Positions 52,861 to 64,000 of a DNA stretch of 64,000 nt are shown here, piece after piece. Location: assembly GCF_021018895.1 (NCBI RefSeq), contig NC_079384.1, positions 3,682,140-3,746,139 on the forward strand, read 5' to 3'. Within the stretch, counting starts at the first letter, position 1; each line of letters starts with the position of its first letter. The notes below the pieces were generated by a model. That model saw nothing but the letters and a program-made list of their open reading frames with translations. It was not told where the DNA came from and made no database searches. This DNA is from Seriola aureovittata. Taxonomy: Eukaryota; Chordata; Actinopteri; Carangiformes; Carangidae. The translations under genes were made by a program, and so were the position numbers.

Positions 52861-53245
52861 CTAGTTTTCACTCTCTGTGTCCTTGACATACTAAAATACT
52901 GCAATAAAACAACAACAACCTTTAAAACTCCATGGTATAGTCACTGTGATATTTACTAAGATATAACAGGTTTTTCAGGTACTGGATATCTAATTTTAGA
53001 GCAGTATCCCTTGTTTCCTCCAGCAAAACACAAGAAACATTTCGTCTCACATTTGCTTCATTAACATTTCCCCTAATGACGTTCTCCGTCCTCAGTGTTG
53101 GAGGTGCCCCAGCTGTCTCCTTCAGTAGAAGAGTAAACAAGCTGAGAGCTCTCTGCGGCCGTAGACACAGATCGCCGTGGCCTGTTACTCTCCCCACCAC
53201 TAATTGACCATCGGCCAAAGGACAAACCTCAGCCCTTCTGCTGCG

Positions 53246-53276
53246 TCCCTCCCTCCCTCCCTCCCTCCCTCCCTCT
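53246..53276. repeat. (CCCT)n microsatellite
   Basis: About seven CCCT units followed by degenerate CATCCTCT repeats. Confidence 0.9.
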
Positions 53277-55616
53277 CATCCTCTCATCCTCTCTTTGTGC
53301 ATCTCTCCCCTCACTGCCACCTTCCTCACCGCTCGCATATCCCGTCTTTCATCTGCTTTCTCTAAATGTATCAGTCGCTCTGTCTCGATCTTCCCTTCCC
53401 TTCATTTCCTTTATTTCATATTCTCCTCTCTCCTTTTGCCGTCCCCTCTGTCTGCCAGAGCTGTCTGCAGCCTTGCATAATTAGCTGGACCGAGCTGCAG
53501 TGAGTCTGGTCCAGGTCTGGCTCGGGCTCAACCCGGCTCATTACGGAGAATATGTCTGTCTGTCCTGCCTCCTCCTCCTCCTTCTCCTCCTCTGTCTCTT
53601 TACTGTCAGGGTCTATACAGGGTCAGTATGTGGATTCAGATGGTGAAAAGACACAACAATGTGCCTCTGGGATCAAAGACAGAGACAGAGAGAAACTGGC
53701 TATGTTCACACTGAACTGATGGTGTCCCTTTTCAGATTTCCTGTCCTATGTGGGACAGTCTTGTTTTTTATTGTAATTTTATTTTGTTTTGTTGTAAGTT
53801 TTATCGTGGCAAAATACGGAATCTATAGATGGGTAGCACATAATATTCTATACCTGCATATTATATTAGAAATATGTTGAGAAACCATGGCAGTTCATTG
53901 GATTAAAGAGTGATGCAACTGGGCTTTCACAGCAGCTTCACCCAGCTAGCATTAGCATGATGGAGCATAAAATCTTTCAAGTGTGTCTGAGACTGTTTGG
54001 ACAAATTGACCCTTAGCTAAGGCCCCTCCCTTAAAAAGTGATTGTCCAATCACAAACACAAAGGTGTAAGGAATTGATTTAACTGTGTGTAACCTGAAGT
54101 AGTATATCTAGCTAATGAGCTTAGTACTTAGTAGTAAAGCTAATTCAGCGTTACCTCTAAAGATTATAATTAGCTAACTATATGCCGTTGTTGGGGATTA
54201 CATGTTATGTCATTCACAGTGCATTATTTAAGGTTGGTTTATAGTCTTATAGAACTAGTTCTTTGAAATCAAATGTGTTAATTTCGTTCCGAACAGCCAC
54301 GGTGGAAGCGGTTTTAGAAAGTTTTAGAAAATGGTGGACATAGACTAGTCCCTGTCCAGCTTTTAGACAGACTGTAAGTCCTGCTTTACACACTTCCTGG
54401 GAGCTGGTTCTGGTGCTGCCTTATCAGAATTCAGAGTAAGGTCAACACAACGGCCCCTCTTTGGAGACATACCACTTCAACAAAAGGCTGATTTCAGTGG
54501 TTGAATTTTAGGCAAATTTACAAAAGAGAAATCTAAATCCCATTCTCCTTGTCCAATATGAAAAAAAAACATTTTGATTGGATAATATGCTGTATTTTTT
54601 TTTCGATTAGTAGCTGACTATATTGAATTCTCTGCTGACTGAATTATGCCTTGATATCTTGGCACCACAGACTTCTGTCACTTTCAAAATAGCCACAAAG
54701 CAAGCACTTCAGCATTGTGCATGAAGGCCTGTGAATGTAACCAAGGAGCAACAGGCGGGACAATAACAAGACTCTTAGACTCATACAAATTGTCTTACCA
54801 TGCATGGAGGGCTTTGATACAGACTGAGAAACAACAACTGTGTCTTTTTCATGGCATCACAGTGGACTGTATGTCTTCTGTGTCATGTTAAAGAGGCCTC
54901 TCTGGCACAACTTGTCTCACACTGTGCTACCACTTCTCACATATCTTTAAAACGGATAAAAGAGTGAAGGTCCAAATTGATGCTCAAGGGTATAAATTCA
55001 CAAAAAAAACAAACAAAAAAAAGGATTGGCATTGCAATAATAACTTACCACACAAAACTCATGATAAAAATGAAGTTGAATTATATTTAAATCACAAAGT
55101 ACAGCTGCTGCACAAGAGGAAAATATAGGAGACCTTCACAGACACAGCATTGTACATATACATTGTACTTTCCATTGAAAGCTGAACAATTACTCCGGTG
55201 TGGTTCCATTGTCTGTGTGTTCAACCACTGTGGAAACTGTCAAGGCTTGAAGGAGAATAAGAGCTCATCAGATAATGACGAGTTGGTTGTGTAACATTTG
55301 AGATTCTGCTCATGTTTATACTGCTATGAATACATTTTATTCCACTACTATGAATACATTTTTTTTTTAACATTTGTATCATGATCAACAACACAGTGTT
55401 GTTTTTTTTTTTTTTCCAAATCTGTGCTGAATTTCTGCACAAATAGTTCCCCAACAGGAGTTTATGAAAAGGTGAATGGACACTAGTAAACATGCCTAAA
55501 TCTGCATGTTTTCTACATGAGACAGGTCTATTTGGAGCGGCCTCACTCTGCAGGTAATCAGGGAACCTGTCAAACAAATAAAATAAAATAAAAAATAAAA
55601 TTAACTAGGTTGCTTT

Positions 55617-55986
55617 AAAGGGGATATTTGTAAGTTTCCTATGTGGCTGAATATGGTTTCTTGCCAGGAGCAGACGGCGGTTGATTGTCCATGACAAGAG
55701 CTACGCCCTCGGAGCAGCGCTACTTCTTCAGGGCAGATTGGAGGCTACAGTGACAAGAGAGGCTGAGGCTAGCTGGTTAGCGTGCTAACTTTCGTAGAAG
55801 GAAAAAAAAAAACGTGATAGAGACAAGAGTTAACATTGGTGTTGCTTTCCACCACTGGAGACGACTCTTGGTGAGTAAAATAATGAAGTCTGATGAACTC
55901 GCAACATTTTTTTCTAGACTGGTCCGTAAAAAGCTGTTAATGCTAATGCTGGCTACGTAGCAATAGCACAACTTACAAATAGCTCC
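55617..55986 (+). mobile_element. MITE copy with terminal inverted repeats
   Basis: About 370 bp, starting AAAGGGGATATTTGTAAGTT and ending in the inverse ('acttacaaatagctcc'). It is collinear with 61288-61702 through 'cttcagggcagattggaggc', 'gaggctagctggttagc', 'gacaagagttaac' and 'gttgctttccacc'. It has no coding capacity, as expected of a non-autonomous DNA transposon. Confidence 0.8.
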
Positions 55987-57028
55987 GTAATGCTTTCAGC
56001 CATGCTAACGGAGTGTTGGTCTACAGCGAAACGTCTTGGCTAGCATCATCATCAGGTGCACGACCAAACTGGTTTATGACTAGGAGGACACATTATGGAT
56101 TCTGCAGATGGATCGCAAAAGACACCTTAAGTCTCCCATTCCCTGATCGTTGCATATTGTGAGATAGTCGATCAATTCCGATACCGCGGATCACTTCGTG
56201 CATTTGTCATGCTAACTGAGTGTCAATTTGGATTAAACTTTGATGAGCAATGCAATTCACTGCAGCATGTTCAAGAGGAGAACAATTGACCCAAGGGTGC
56301 ACTACAATTGCAGGTCACGCTAAGGTTACATTTCGTTAGGCCACTAATTGGCCATGAAGGGCACACCGCGTCATTAGGGACAACATGTTTACTCTCACCT
56401 TGTTTTTTTTTTTTTTCACAAGTTATTCTTTAATTACTGATAATAACTGTAAACATTCTATTATAGCTCATTATAGACTGTTGCTGTAGCTCAATTTGCA
56501 GTCATACTTTTTGTTTGATAAACTGTAGCTTACTTGACTTAAAGTGACTTGATGTTCACATCATCATGTCCTAAGACAAAGTGCTGCCCACTGTACTGTC
56601 TTTGTTCATAGTGTCATCTCCCCATGTTACACCATCACCTGTATCCCCTCTGTCATCACTCATACTGGCTCGTTCTGCTCCCAGCATCCTTCTCTTCAGT
56701 ATCTTCCCCTCTCTCAATTACCTCTTGTCTCTCTCATTTTCCCCACTCTTATTTTCTCCAACTCATTTACAACTCTCAGTCGTGTCTTCGCCCCACGGTG
56801 CTGCCTCTGATCTGTCTCCTCTCTGTCATGTCCGCGCTGTTCTTTCTTCACCCCTCGCTCCATCTCCTCCTCCCTCTCAGTCTCTGTCTCTTTCTCCCTC
56901 TTCTTTTGCTTCTTTTTTTTTTCCCCTTCACCTTTTCCCAGCGGAGGTCTTGGATCGCTTTGTTCTCCAGTGGCTAATTTGACTGTTCTACTTGCCAACC
57001 CAGCAGCGGGAGCTCCATGAGTGTGTGT

Positions 57029-57069
<41 letters not shown>

Positions 57070-59478
57070 TGTCAACGTGCTGCACTTCTCCCCTGCCAGC
57101 TGCTGTTATACAACACAAGTTCTTGCCTTTACACTCAAACACCTCACTTGCCAGCAAATAAACACACACATATAGGCACGCACACACACACACACACGCA
57201 ATATAAGAGCCTTAATGTGGGCCAACATGAGTTTTTTTTTTTAATCACTGTTTCATTCAAGCATTTGACTGTTTACGTGGATGTGTGCAGGCTTTTCCTC
57301 CATCAGCATTCATGTGAACTGTGATGACACTTGAACTGATTATACTTTGTGCTGTATATGTTTTCTCAGGGTTCATAAAGATGATCATTATATGAGGTTT
57401 AAAATGTATACGTCTCCTCCTCCAGTGACTCTCTACATGACAGACAGGCGGACAGGCGTGAAGTTAAAGCAAAGCAGCGATTGGTTCCAGCGAGCAGTCT
57501 AATCAGCCATCAAGCATGAGATCCTTAAGTGGCTTCGAAAAGGAGAGAGAGAAAGAGACACACACACACACACATGAAAGCATATCTACTCACACAAATC
57601 ACATGCAATACTGAAAGCCACATACAAATGCATATGTATAAATCAACAGACACAGTGATACCTATCACCCCTAATGGGACTGCTTTGAACGCAGAGCAGC
57701 AGAGCACATGATGTGCTAACAGACTGATGTGCTAAGCACATATCCACACAGAGTCACACACACGCACAAATACAAACGGCTCATATGAGCCTGATATCTT
57801 ACCTGTCAGAGGCAGGTGTGTTCCCAGACGACCCAATCAGTTTTAATTAACCCCTTGTGGTGGAAGGTGGATGGAGGGCGGGTGTGGGAGGGAGACAGGA
57901 GAGCAAGAGTAGAGGGAGAGAAAACCAGCTGAAGGGAAATTTGTGCTTGTCATTGCAGGAGAGATGAGAGAGAGCGAGAGAGAGAGAGACATGGGAATTA
58001 ACAGTGACAAAAAGCCAAAAAAATATCCTCACATTTCCATGTAATTCCTGGAAACTTTCCTAATAGTTTTCTAAAAAAAAACAAACAAAAAAAGCTGCTA
58101 TTTAGTTGTAAATTTCTAAGATATTTCCAAGAAAGGCAGGTGCAACAGTTATTACGTCCCTGCTCCTCCTAGAAAGAATATTTACTATTTGGTTAATTTA
58201 TTATCTGTAATCTACACTTTTACAATGTAAATTTGAAGTTGTGTAAAATCGTCGAATTTTCAAACATTACACTCGGGGCTAAATGACAGAAACAGACCAG
58301 ATTTAGCCGATAACAAGATACACGTGCTCAGTTGGGTGCGAGTAATAAATGTTCTCAGAAAACTCATCCTGTCTGCTGATCCTTGCACACATCCGAAATA
58401 ACAAACCGATGCTGATGTATCTCCTATAATCACTATGTGCCTACTTTTGAGACTCGAGACCTGTGTTGAAAACATAGTTATGTCATACATACCTGTGAGT
58501 ATGAATCTCAAAACAAGAACAATTGGAGATTTCCCTGTATAGGACAATTTAAAACATTGCACATTTGGTTGCATATCTCATCTAAAATATCTCAGGTGTG
58601 GTCATTAATTTTTCATGCCTCTGACTGATCATTTCTAACAATGACAACGCTCATTAAGGGGCTGTTCAGCTCACTCAGGCTCAGGGGACCCAAAGCTCAC
58701 CTGTGGCGCTCCAACATAACGAAGAGAGTTTCACTGAATCTAGGAATGTGATGATTTTTCCCTCCAAGTTTAGGTTTTTTTCTTACAGACTGACGTCACC
58801 GGTGAGATTTCCCCACACAGGCAACTTCACCAAAATGACTGAGCGCTTATGAGGAAAATGAACATGAAAAATTGTTTTTGTGCCTAAAATGTCATGAAAG
58901 TAATGAGTGGAAAATGGTCATTATCTCAAGGAGGAAATCTGCCTGGCAGCTCAGAGAGCAGAATTAGCTGTTACCTCCAGCGATGTGGTCAGAGCCTTGG
59001 ATGATATAAAGGCTGTGGGTGGTTTTCCACTGGAACTGCAGGATTAAATGAATGAACTCAATGAATGTCGCCGAGGCTCAGTGTTTGACATGCGTTTAGA
59101 GTTTCAGTTTGTGAATCGGTGACAGCTGATAGAGGAGCAGACTGATGGTCTTTTAATGGAAAATGTGTCACGTCGTTTATGTTTTCTACCGTTCGTGATC
59201 CCATGTGGCCGGTCAATAACGCTGATTAAATCCTGTATTGATGCAGTTTGTCGGGAGCGAAGCACCTACTTGGTCACACTGCGGTCATCTCTAATAACAC
59301 CGCAATCTGAAGTTTACCACTGTGCGTACAGGCAAATTGAAGCCACTGTGTAATCTATACACCACAGGTTGACAATCTGTAGCTGCTCTGTAGCTTTTGA
59401 TCACATCATATTATCTTCATCAGCAGAAAGAGTATACTCAGCTTGAAAGTTTTAAGCCAAAGTATACATCACAGGTTT

Positions 59479-59680
59479 TTAAAGGAGTACTCCACTAATT
59501 TTGCAATTTTTATCAGTTTAAAGAAAATGATCAAACTCAGTACAGCAGAGCTTTTTCTATTCCATGAATTCTGACTCCTGTGACATCATTCAGGGAAATG
59601 TACAGTATGGACCTTTTTTCAGGTATGAAGGACGTGCAGACAGACTTTGATGTTTAAGATCAGTGAAGTTCCCCTTTAAG
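59479..59680. mobile_element. Small MITE-like element
   Basis: Begins TTAAAGGAGTACTCCACTAA and ends 'gtgaagttcccctttaag', so its ends are an imperfect inverted pair (AAAGGAGTACTCCA against AAAGGGGAACTTCA). About 200 bp, no open frame. Confidence 0.5.
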
Positions 59681-60515
59681 ACACATTTACGTAATTATTT
59701 TTATTGCCTTTTAATGAATCTAATGTAGTCGTGCAATGTGAACTGATCAAAGAACTCCTTCATGATGAGGTGGGCTACAGTAAAGGAAGAAACCTTTAGA
59801 GATATAACAAATGCAGATGCTTCTACCCGGGGCACAGGGGCTCACTAAATGGTTGAATGACTATGAAAATGGTGTGTCGTGTTAGCGCTCTCCGCCATCA
59901 GCCTCGAAACTGTTCTGTCACCGTCTGCATCTTCCCTGACTAATGAATAGAGAGACGACAAAGGCATAGGGAGGCTGACATTGACACAATGACAGTCAGT
60001 GTTTGTATTGTGTCTTTTTGCGCACACCTTTCACAGACATGCATCCTCACCAACACCATGACCCCGCATCCATTATTAAAGGGTTTGTTGGTTAGCGCAA
60101 CTAAGGCCCGGTAGATAGGGTGTCGCTCCGCAGTCATCCTTATGTAATCAGAGGTGATTTCCCGAGGATGAGGTCACGGTCGGTTAACAGACGTCAGTGA
60201 GTCACCGTTAAAGAAGCTGTTTACAGTGAAGTCTGTGACCCTCACATGTCGGTTCACGCGTGTGAATCTGAATACTCTGCTTTCGTTGTCATTGTAACGC
60301 TAAATTCAGACAGAAGAGCTGTGATATGTGATGTAGCTATATATGATTGTATTTTCCTTGTTCCTGAAATCTGTTTATTGCTTCAATGCTCTGAGGAAGG
60401 AAGGAGACGTTGCTGGGGGGGGGGAATCATGAGCAAGAGCTGGATCTGACATGTACTTTAGTGCATGGATTCTGTATGTGTCTTTGTGTGTGTTTTGTCC
60501 AAGAACCCCCGCAGA

Positions 60516-60517
<2 letters not shown>

Positions 60518-60570
<53 letters not shown>
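60518..60570. repeat. (TG)n microsatellite
   Basis: About 26 TG units. Confidence 0.95.
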
Positions 60571-60571
<1 letters not shown>

Positions 60572-60688
60572 ATGCTGTGTACAGCTCCCCCGGTGAGCCA
60601 AATGCTCCACTGCTTCACTAAGCCAATCGCAGCTAATCAAATAAGAGCCCTCAGCAGTGTGCAGACATAGGGAGAAGAATGGAAGAAC

Positions 60689-60690
<2 letters not shown>

Positions 60691-60725
<35 letters not shown>
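60691..60725. repeat. (TG)n microsatellite
   Basis: About 17 TG units, the second such tract within 200 bp. Confidence 0.95.
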
Positions 60726-60726
<1 letters not shown>

Positions 60727-61287
60727 TGGAGGAGGGGATGGTGGAGGCAGTCTAGTGGCTTCAAGAGGTCCTGGATAGTAGGTGGGGGTGGAAGGACACA
60801 CACCTGCACCACCCTGTACTGCCGTCAAAGACACACATATGCACGGCTGGATGCAAATATTCATGTATCACACACACGCTTTAACACACATAACATGCAT
60901 AAATGAAGCTTTTGTGTGATATTTTTTGTTTCTTTCCTTTTCTGTACATCTACTCGACTATCTCAGTCTTCCCGTACCACATGTGGCCTTGAGGGGAGGA
61001 TAAAAAAGAAAAGCAAATGCTGATGATGAAATAGTGAGAGACTTTTTCACTGCAAGGTCTAACTGATAGCTGACTGCAGATGGCATTTTGATTTATTCTA
61101 ACTTTGTGGTTTAACCAAGATATATACCGACATATTTGTGTTTCAGAGGACAATAGACATCTATTTAGGATTACAAACTAGTGTGACACTGATCTTTAGT
61201 AAATTTAGCGACACAATACTCAGTGAGCTCACAGCTACAACAGATTGACTGCACAGTAAACACCTCCAACCGACCTGAGTCCGTTTG

Positions 61288-61702
61288 AAAGGGGCTATTT
61301 GTAGGTTTTCTCTGCTGCTGGGTGAGATTTCTTGCCGGGAGCGAGTGGTGGTGATTGAGTCTTGACAAGAGCTTTGGCTATTGTTGTCTTTATAGTACAA
61401 GAGCTAATAATACGCCCTATCTGAGCAGCACTACATCTTCAGGGCAGATTGGAGGCTACGGTGAGTCAGTATTAAAGTTACAAACAGGCTGAGGCTAGCT
61501 GGTTAGCATGCTAATTTCTGTAGAAGAAAAGACGTGATAGAGACAAGAGTTAACGTTGGCGTTGCTTTCCACCTCCGGAGACATCTGTTGGTGAGTAAAA
61601 GAATGAAGTTTGATTCAGTGTTTCTTCTAGACTGGTAAGTAAACATTTGCTGATGCTAACGTTGGCTGTTTAGCGATAGCAAAACTTACAAATAGGTCCT
61701 TT
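61288..61702 (+). mobile_element. MITE copy with terminal inverted repeats (best preserved ends)
   Basis: About 415 bp. The left end AAAGGGGCTATTTGTAGGTT and the reverse complement of the right end AAAGGACCTATTTGTAAGTT match at about 17 of 20 positions. The interior is collinear with 55617-55986, with an insertion of about 50 bp near 61370-61420. No open frame of note. Confidence 0.8.
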
Positions 61703-63421
61703 AACCTTTAAGTCACATGTTGCCGCGGAGTGTGCAAGTTGCTATAGCTAGCTAATGGCTAAACCACTGAAATAGCTAAAAGTGATGGATGAATGGTGGA
61801 AATAGCTCAAATTTGTGGATAAATGGGTAAAAAAGTTGGATAAAAGTAACAGATAAATTATAAATAGTGAGCTAAGAGTAATGATTGACGCTTCAATTGC
61901 GTAAAAAACTTTTAATTTTACAACCACTTGAAAATCGATTGAAATGAACACATGACAAGTTGTATCAATGAAGGGGTACTTGAGTTTCTCCGATAGGGAC
62001 GTAGGAGTTCGTCAGACAAAAACAGTCCGGACAAGGCAGCTTGTCCATCTCAGACAAGACAGAACTCACAAAACATTCAGCTGCCTCCAGAGAAAAAATT
62101 TGCACATTGTAACTTGAACCTGGCGAGATGAACCGGGGCGCTACGATGTGTGTTCTTCGAAACCAGGAGTTTTTCTGGCCGAGAGTCAGGCAGCGCAGCA
62201 GGCCAGATTGAGAGGGTTGGTCCAGACTTGTTTTCTGCTCTGCTCCTTGGCACCGAGACTGACGCTGTGTGAGTGGCAGAGCTCCAGCGCTGTCCTGGCT
62301 CGCTTTCTACACTCTCGTCCATGCTCACCCTCCTTACACGCTGCCCTCTGGCTAGCCCTCTGTGTGTGGGCATGAGTGTGTGAGTGTTTGACCGTGTGAG
62401 GGGTTCATGCAGTTGTATCTGTGAGCCTGAGTCATCTGTGACCGCCTTTAGTCTGTGTGTATAATTGTCTCTGTGCTGCTAGCGTTTTCTGTGTGTATGT
62501 GTGGCAGCTGTGTGCCCTCCTCCTGTCCGCCTGTGGGACAATCAGCCGCTCCATGCGACCACAGAGACCGAAGGCACGGGGCAAGAATGTCTTTCAGTGA
62601 CTGAACGCTAGATGCCAAGATGCACACACACAAGCCAAAATAACACACACACTCCATACACCGATACACACAGGTTGCTTCATTATTTGTCCAATACAAG
62701 TTATACAATTATATTGTGAATATTGTGTGCGTGTTCTTTATTTGGAAAGCTTGACTTTTCCAGGAAATGTTATGGAGCTTGCATCCCCTCAAGGTGCGGC
62801 CACACCAGCACTTGAAACACTGAAATCAATTCAATTTCAATAGAACCATCATGATCAGGGGAGTAATAATAAATTATCTTTATATCTTTCTGTTGTGATC
62901 ACATCTTCAGAAGCTGCCTCAAAGAATCTGTCTTTAATTAACCACTTTATATAGAACCTGTGTCAATGTTGCCACTTAACCAGATATCAGCAATGAAGTG
63001 GAAGGGGGAAATTAAATGAAACTGAATCACATTAATTACTATAAATAATCAGAATGGTAGCCGATGTAAAAATAAAAATAAAAACACACACTTCCATTGT
63101 AGCTGATCATAATAAGCAGAGACCTGCAGGGTTATAGTTCAGAGGTGATACTGATGTGCACTTACATCTTATGTAGTGAAACAGTTAGATTTGATAAGAC
63201 AATACAGACCAATTAGAGGCAATATGACATAGAGTTATATGATACTATACAAAACAGCATTGAATATGATATGTTAATAATAAATCTGATTAAATGAAAT
63301 AATGAAATTGAATTTGATGTGATTTGATACAACAGACACACTCAGGTGCAATACAATAGTATATGCAAGGTGCTGAAAACACAATACCATATAATAAGTG
63401 TATATCAGATGTTAAGAGCTA
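61703..63421. other. Intergenic, no gene seen
   Basis: A block with 'aatagct' and 'ggataaa' words at about 61750-61880 resembles the reverse complement of 52376-52860. A GC-richer stretch at 62100-62380 holds a 98-codon minus-strand frame (62373 to 62077) with no recognisable domain. The rest is AT-rich. Confidence 0.45.
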
Positions 63422-64000
63422 ATGGGAAACAATAAGACATATGACACCCATCATCTTCCCAGAGGAAACTCAGTTCACAACACCAACACAAAGCAGCCGC
63501 ACACAGGAGTGGCTGCAGTTGACAGTCAGGTGATCCTCTTTGACTTACTGAGTAATGCCATTAGAGACGTGCAGTGTGCTCCGCAGTGGTCGACATGCCT
63601 TAACGGAGAAGGTTCTCCACAAAGGTAACCTCACTCATCCAGAGTAGCAGCAACACTGTAACTGAGAGGCAGGCCAAGACATACAAGAAAATTGTAAAGG
63701 TCAAGGTCCTCGTGGAAAAGGCACTCAGAGCACTCGGGAGCATAACAGATGTAATGGAAATGGTTTATGATGTTGCTGCAGCCTGCAGCAAATGTCCAAT
63801 CTTGAGTATATTTTCTACATGTTCCGGCAACATCTCTGGAGAGAATCATTACAGAAACAGGCAGAGAGAAACAGGGCAGGAGGAAGAATAAGAAACACCG
63901 TGAATGTGAATGTGTAAGGGTGAATACGGTCTCTTTGGCCTTAAAGAAGCTCTATATGTAATTGTAATTGCTATCTGTTGTGTGTGTGCAGTTGTTTGTG
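63422..64000. other. Window end, possible remnant of coding sequence
   Basis: Two adjacent plus-strand open stretches, 63422-63628 and about 63642-63890, are separated by a stop (TAA at 63628-63630) and a frame change. They have ordinary amino-acid composition, unlike the microsatellite frames elsewhere, but I recognise neither. No intron of plausible size separates them. They may be a decayed gene, part of a repeat or chance. The window ends in TG-rich sequence. Confidence 0.2.

Larger units (their letters stand above)
50601..55616. other. Intergenic, no gene seen
   Basis: Contains (CA)n at 50758-50793, a degenerate AT-rich repeat block at 52376-52860 and a (CCCT)n tract at 53246-53276. No exon or RNA gene is supportable. 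Confidence 0.5.
55987..61287. other. Intergenic: simple repeats and a small TIR element, no gene seen
   Basis: TG tracts at about 57020-57065, 60518-60570 and 60691-60725, purine-rich tracts near 57541-57560 and 57960-57990, and a small element at 59479-59680. A perfect CRE palindrome TGACGTCA lies at 58791-58798 without supporting context. No exon recognised. Confidence 0.5.

Noticed and set aside
56581..56982. 133-codon Ser/Pro/Leu-rich frame
   Set aside because: Arises from a CT-rich tract; no start context, splice sites or family likeness.
58791..58798. CRE palindrome TGACGTCA
   Set aside because: A single 8-bp match in 64 kb is expected about once by chance, and no promoter context surrounds it.
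62077..62373. 98-codon minus-strand frame in a GC-richer stretch
   Set aside because: Unrecognised sequence without splice sites; GC-rich DNA lengthens chance frames. Kept only as a remark.

Overview
The window looks like nuclear DNA of a teleost fish, probably a spiny-rayed (percomorph) species. The evidence is one vertebrate gene split into about 20 exons with GT-AG introns, very dense (CA/TG)n microsatellites, many small TIR (terminal inverted repeat) transposon remnants, and intron-containing tRNA-Ile(UAU) genes. The species cannot be named from the sequence. No bacterial, viral or operon-like organisation is present.

One protein-coding gene can be supported fully: rhbdf1 (inactive rhomboid protein 1, iRhom1), on the + strand. 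Nineteen coding exons from 20823 to 35261 join in frame into an 854-residue protein, against 855 residues for human RHBDF1 as I recall it. A 147-bp symmetric exon at 21579-21725 can be added in frame, giving 903 residues. A CpG-richer, non-coding probable first exon ends at a strong donor at 793, which would give a 20-kb first intron. Poly(A) signals follow the stop codon, the best being at 36211. iRhoms are catalytically dead rhomboid relatives of the ER and Golgi that bind ADAM17 and EGF-family clients and control their trafficking. This copy shows the diagnostic GPAG in place of the rhomboid GxSG.

Layout: 1-400, no feature; about 401-793, promoter and 5' UTR exon; 794-20801, intron 1, repeat-rich, with an intact tRNA-Ile(UAU) gene at 20080-20173; 20802-35261, the coding exons; 35262 to about 36230, 3' UTR; 36290-38215, a degenerate tRNA-Ile copy, an isolated CpG-rich candidate first exon and a second intact tRNA-Ile(UAU); 38216-64000, intergenic sequence with microsatellites, at least three copies of one MITE (small non-autonomous DNA transposon), other repeat fragments and no gene I can support.

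Most open frames in the window are microsatellite translations or chance frames. The observations most worth following are the cassette exon rich in basic and serine residues, the TG repeats next to several 3' splice sites, the AG microsatellite inside a coding exon, the four tRNA-Ile(UAU)-related loci and the CpG-rich candidate exon at about 37460-37575. I did not find an obviously new biological system.
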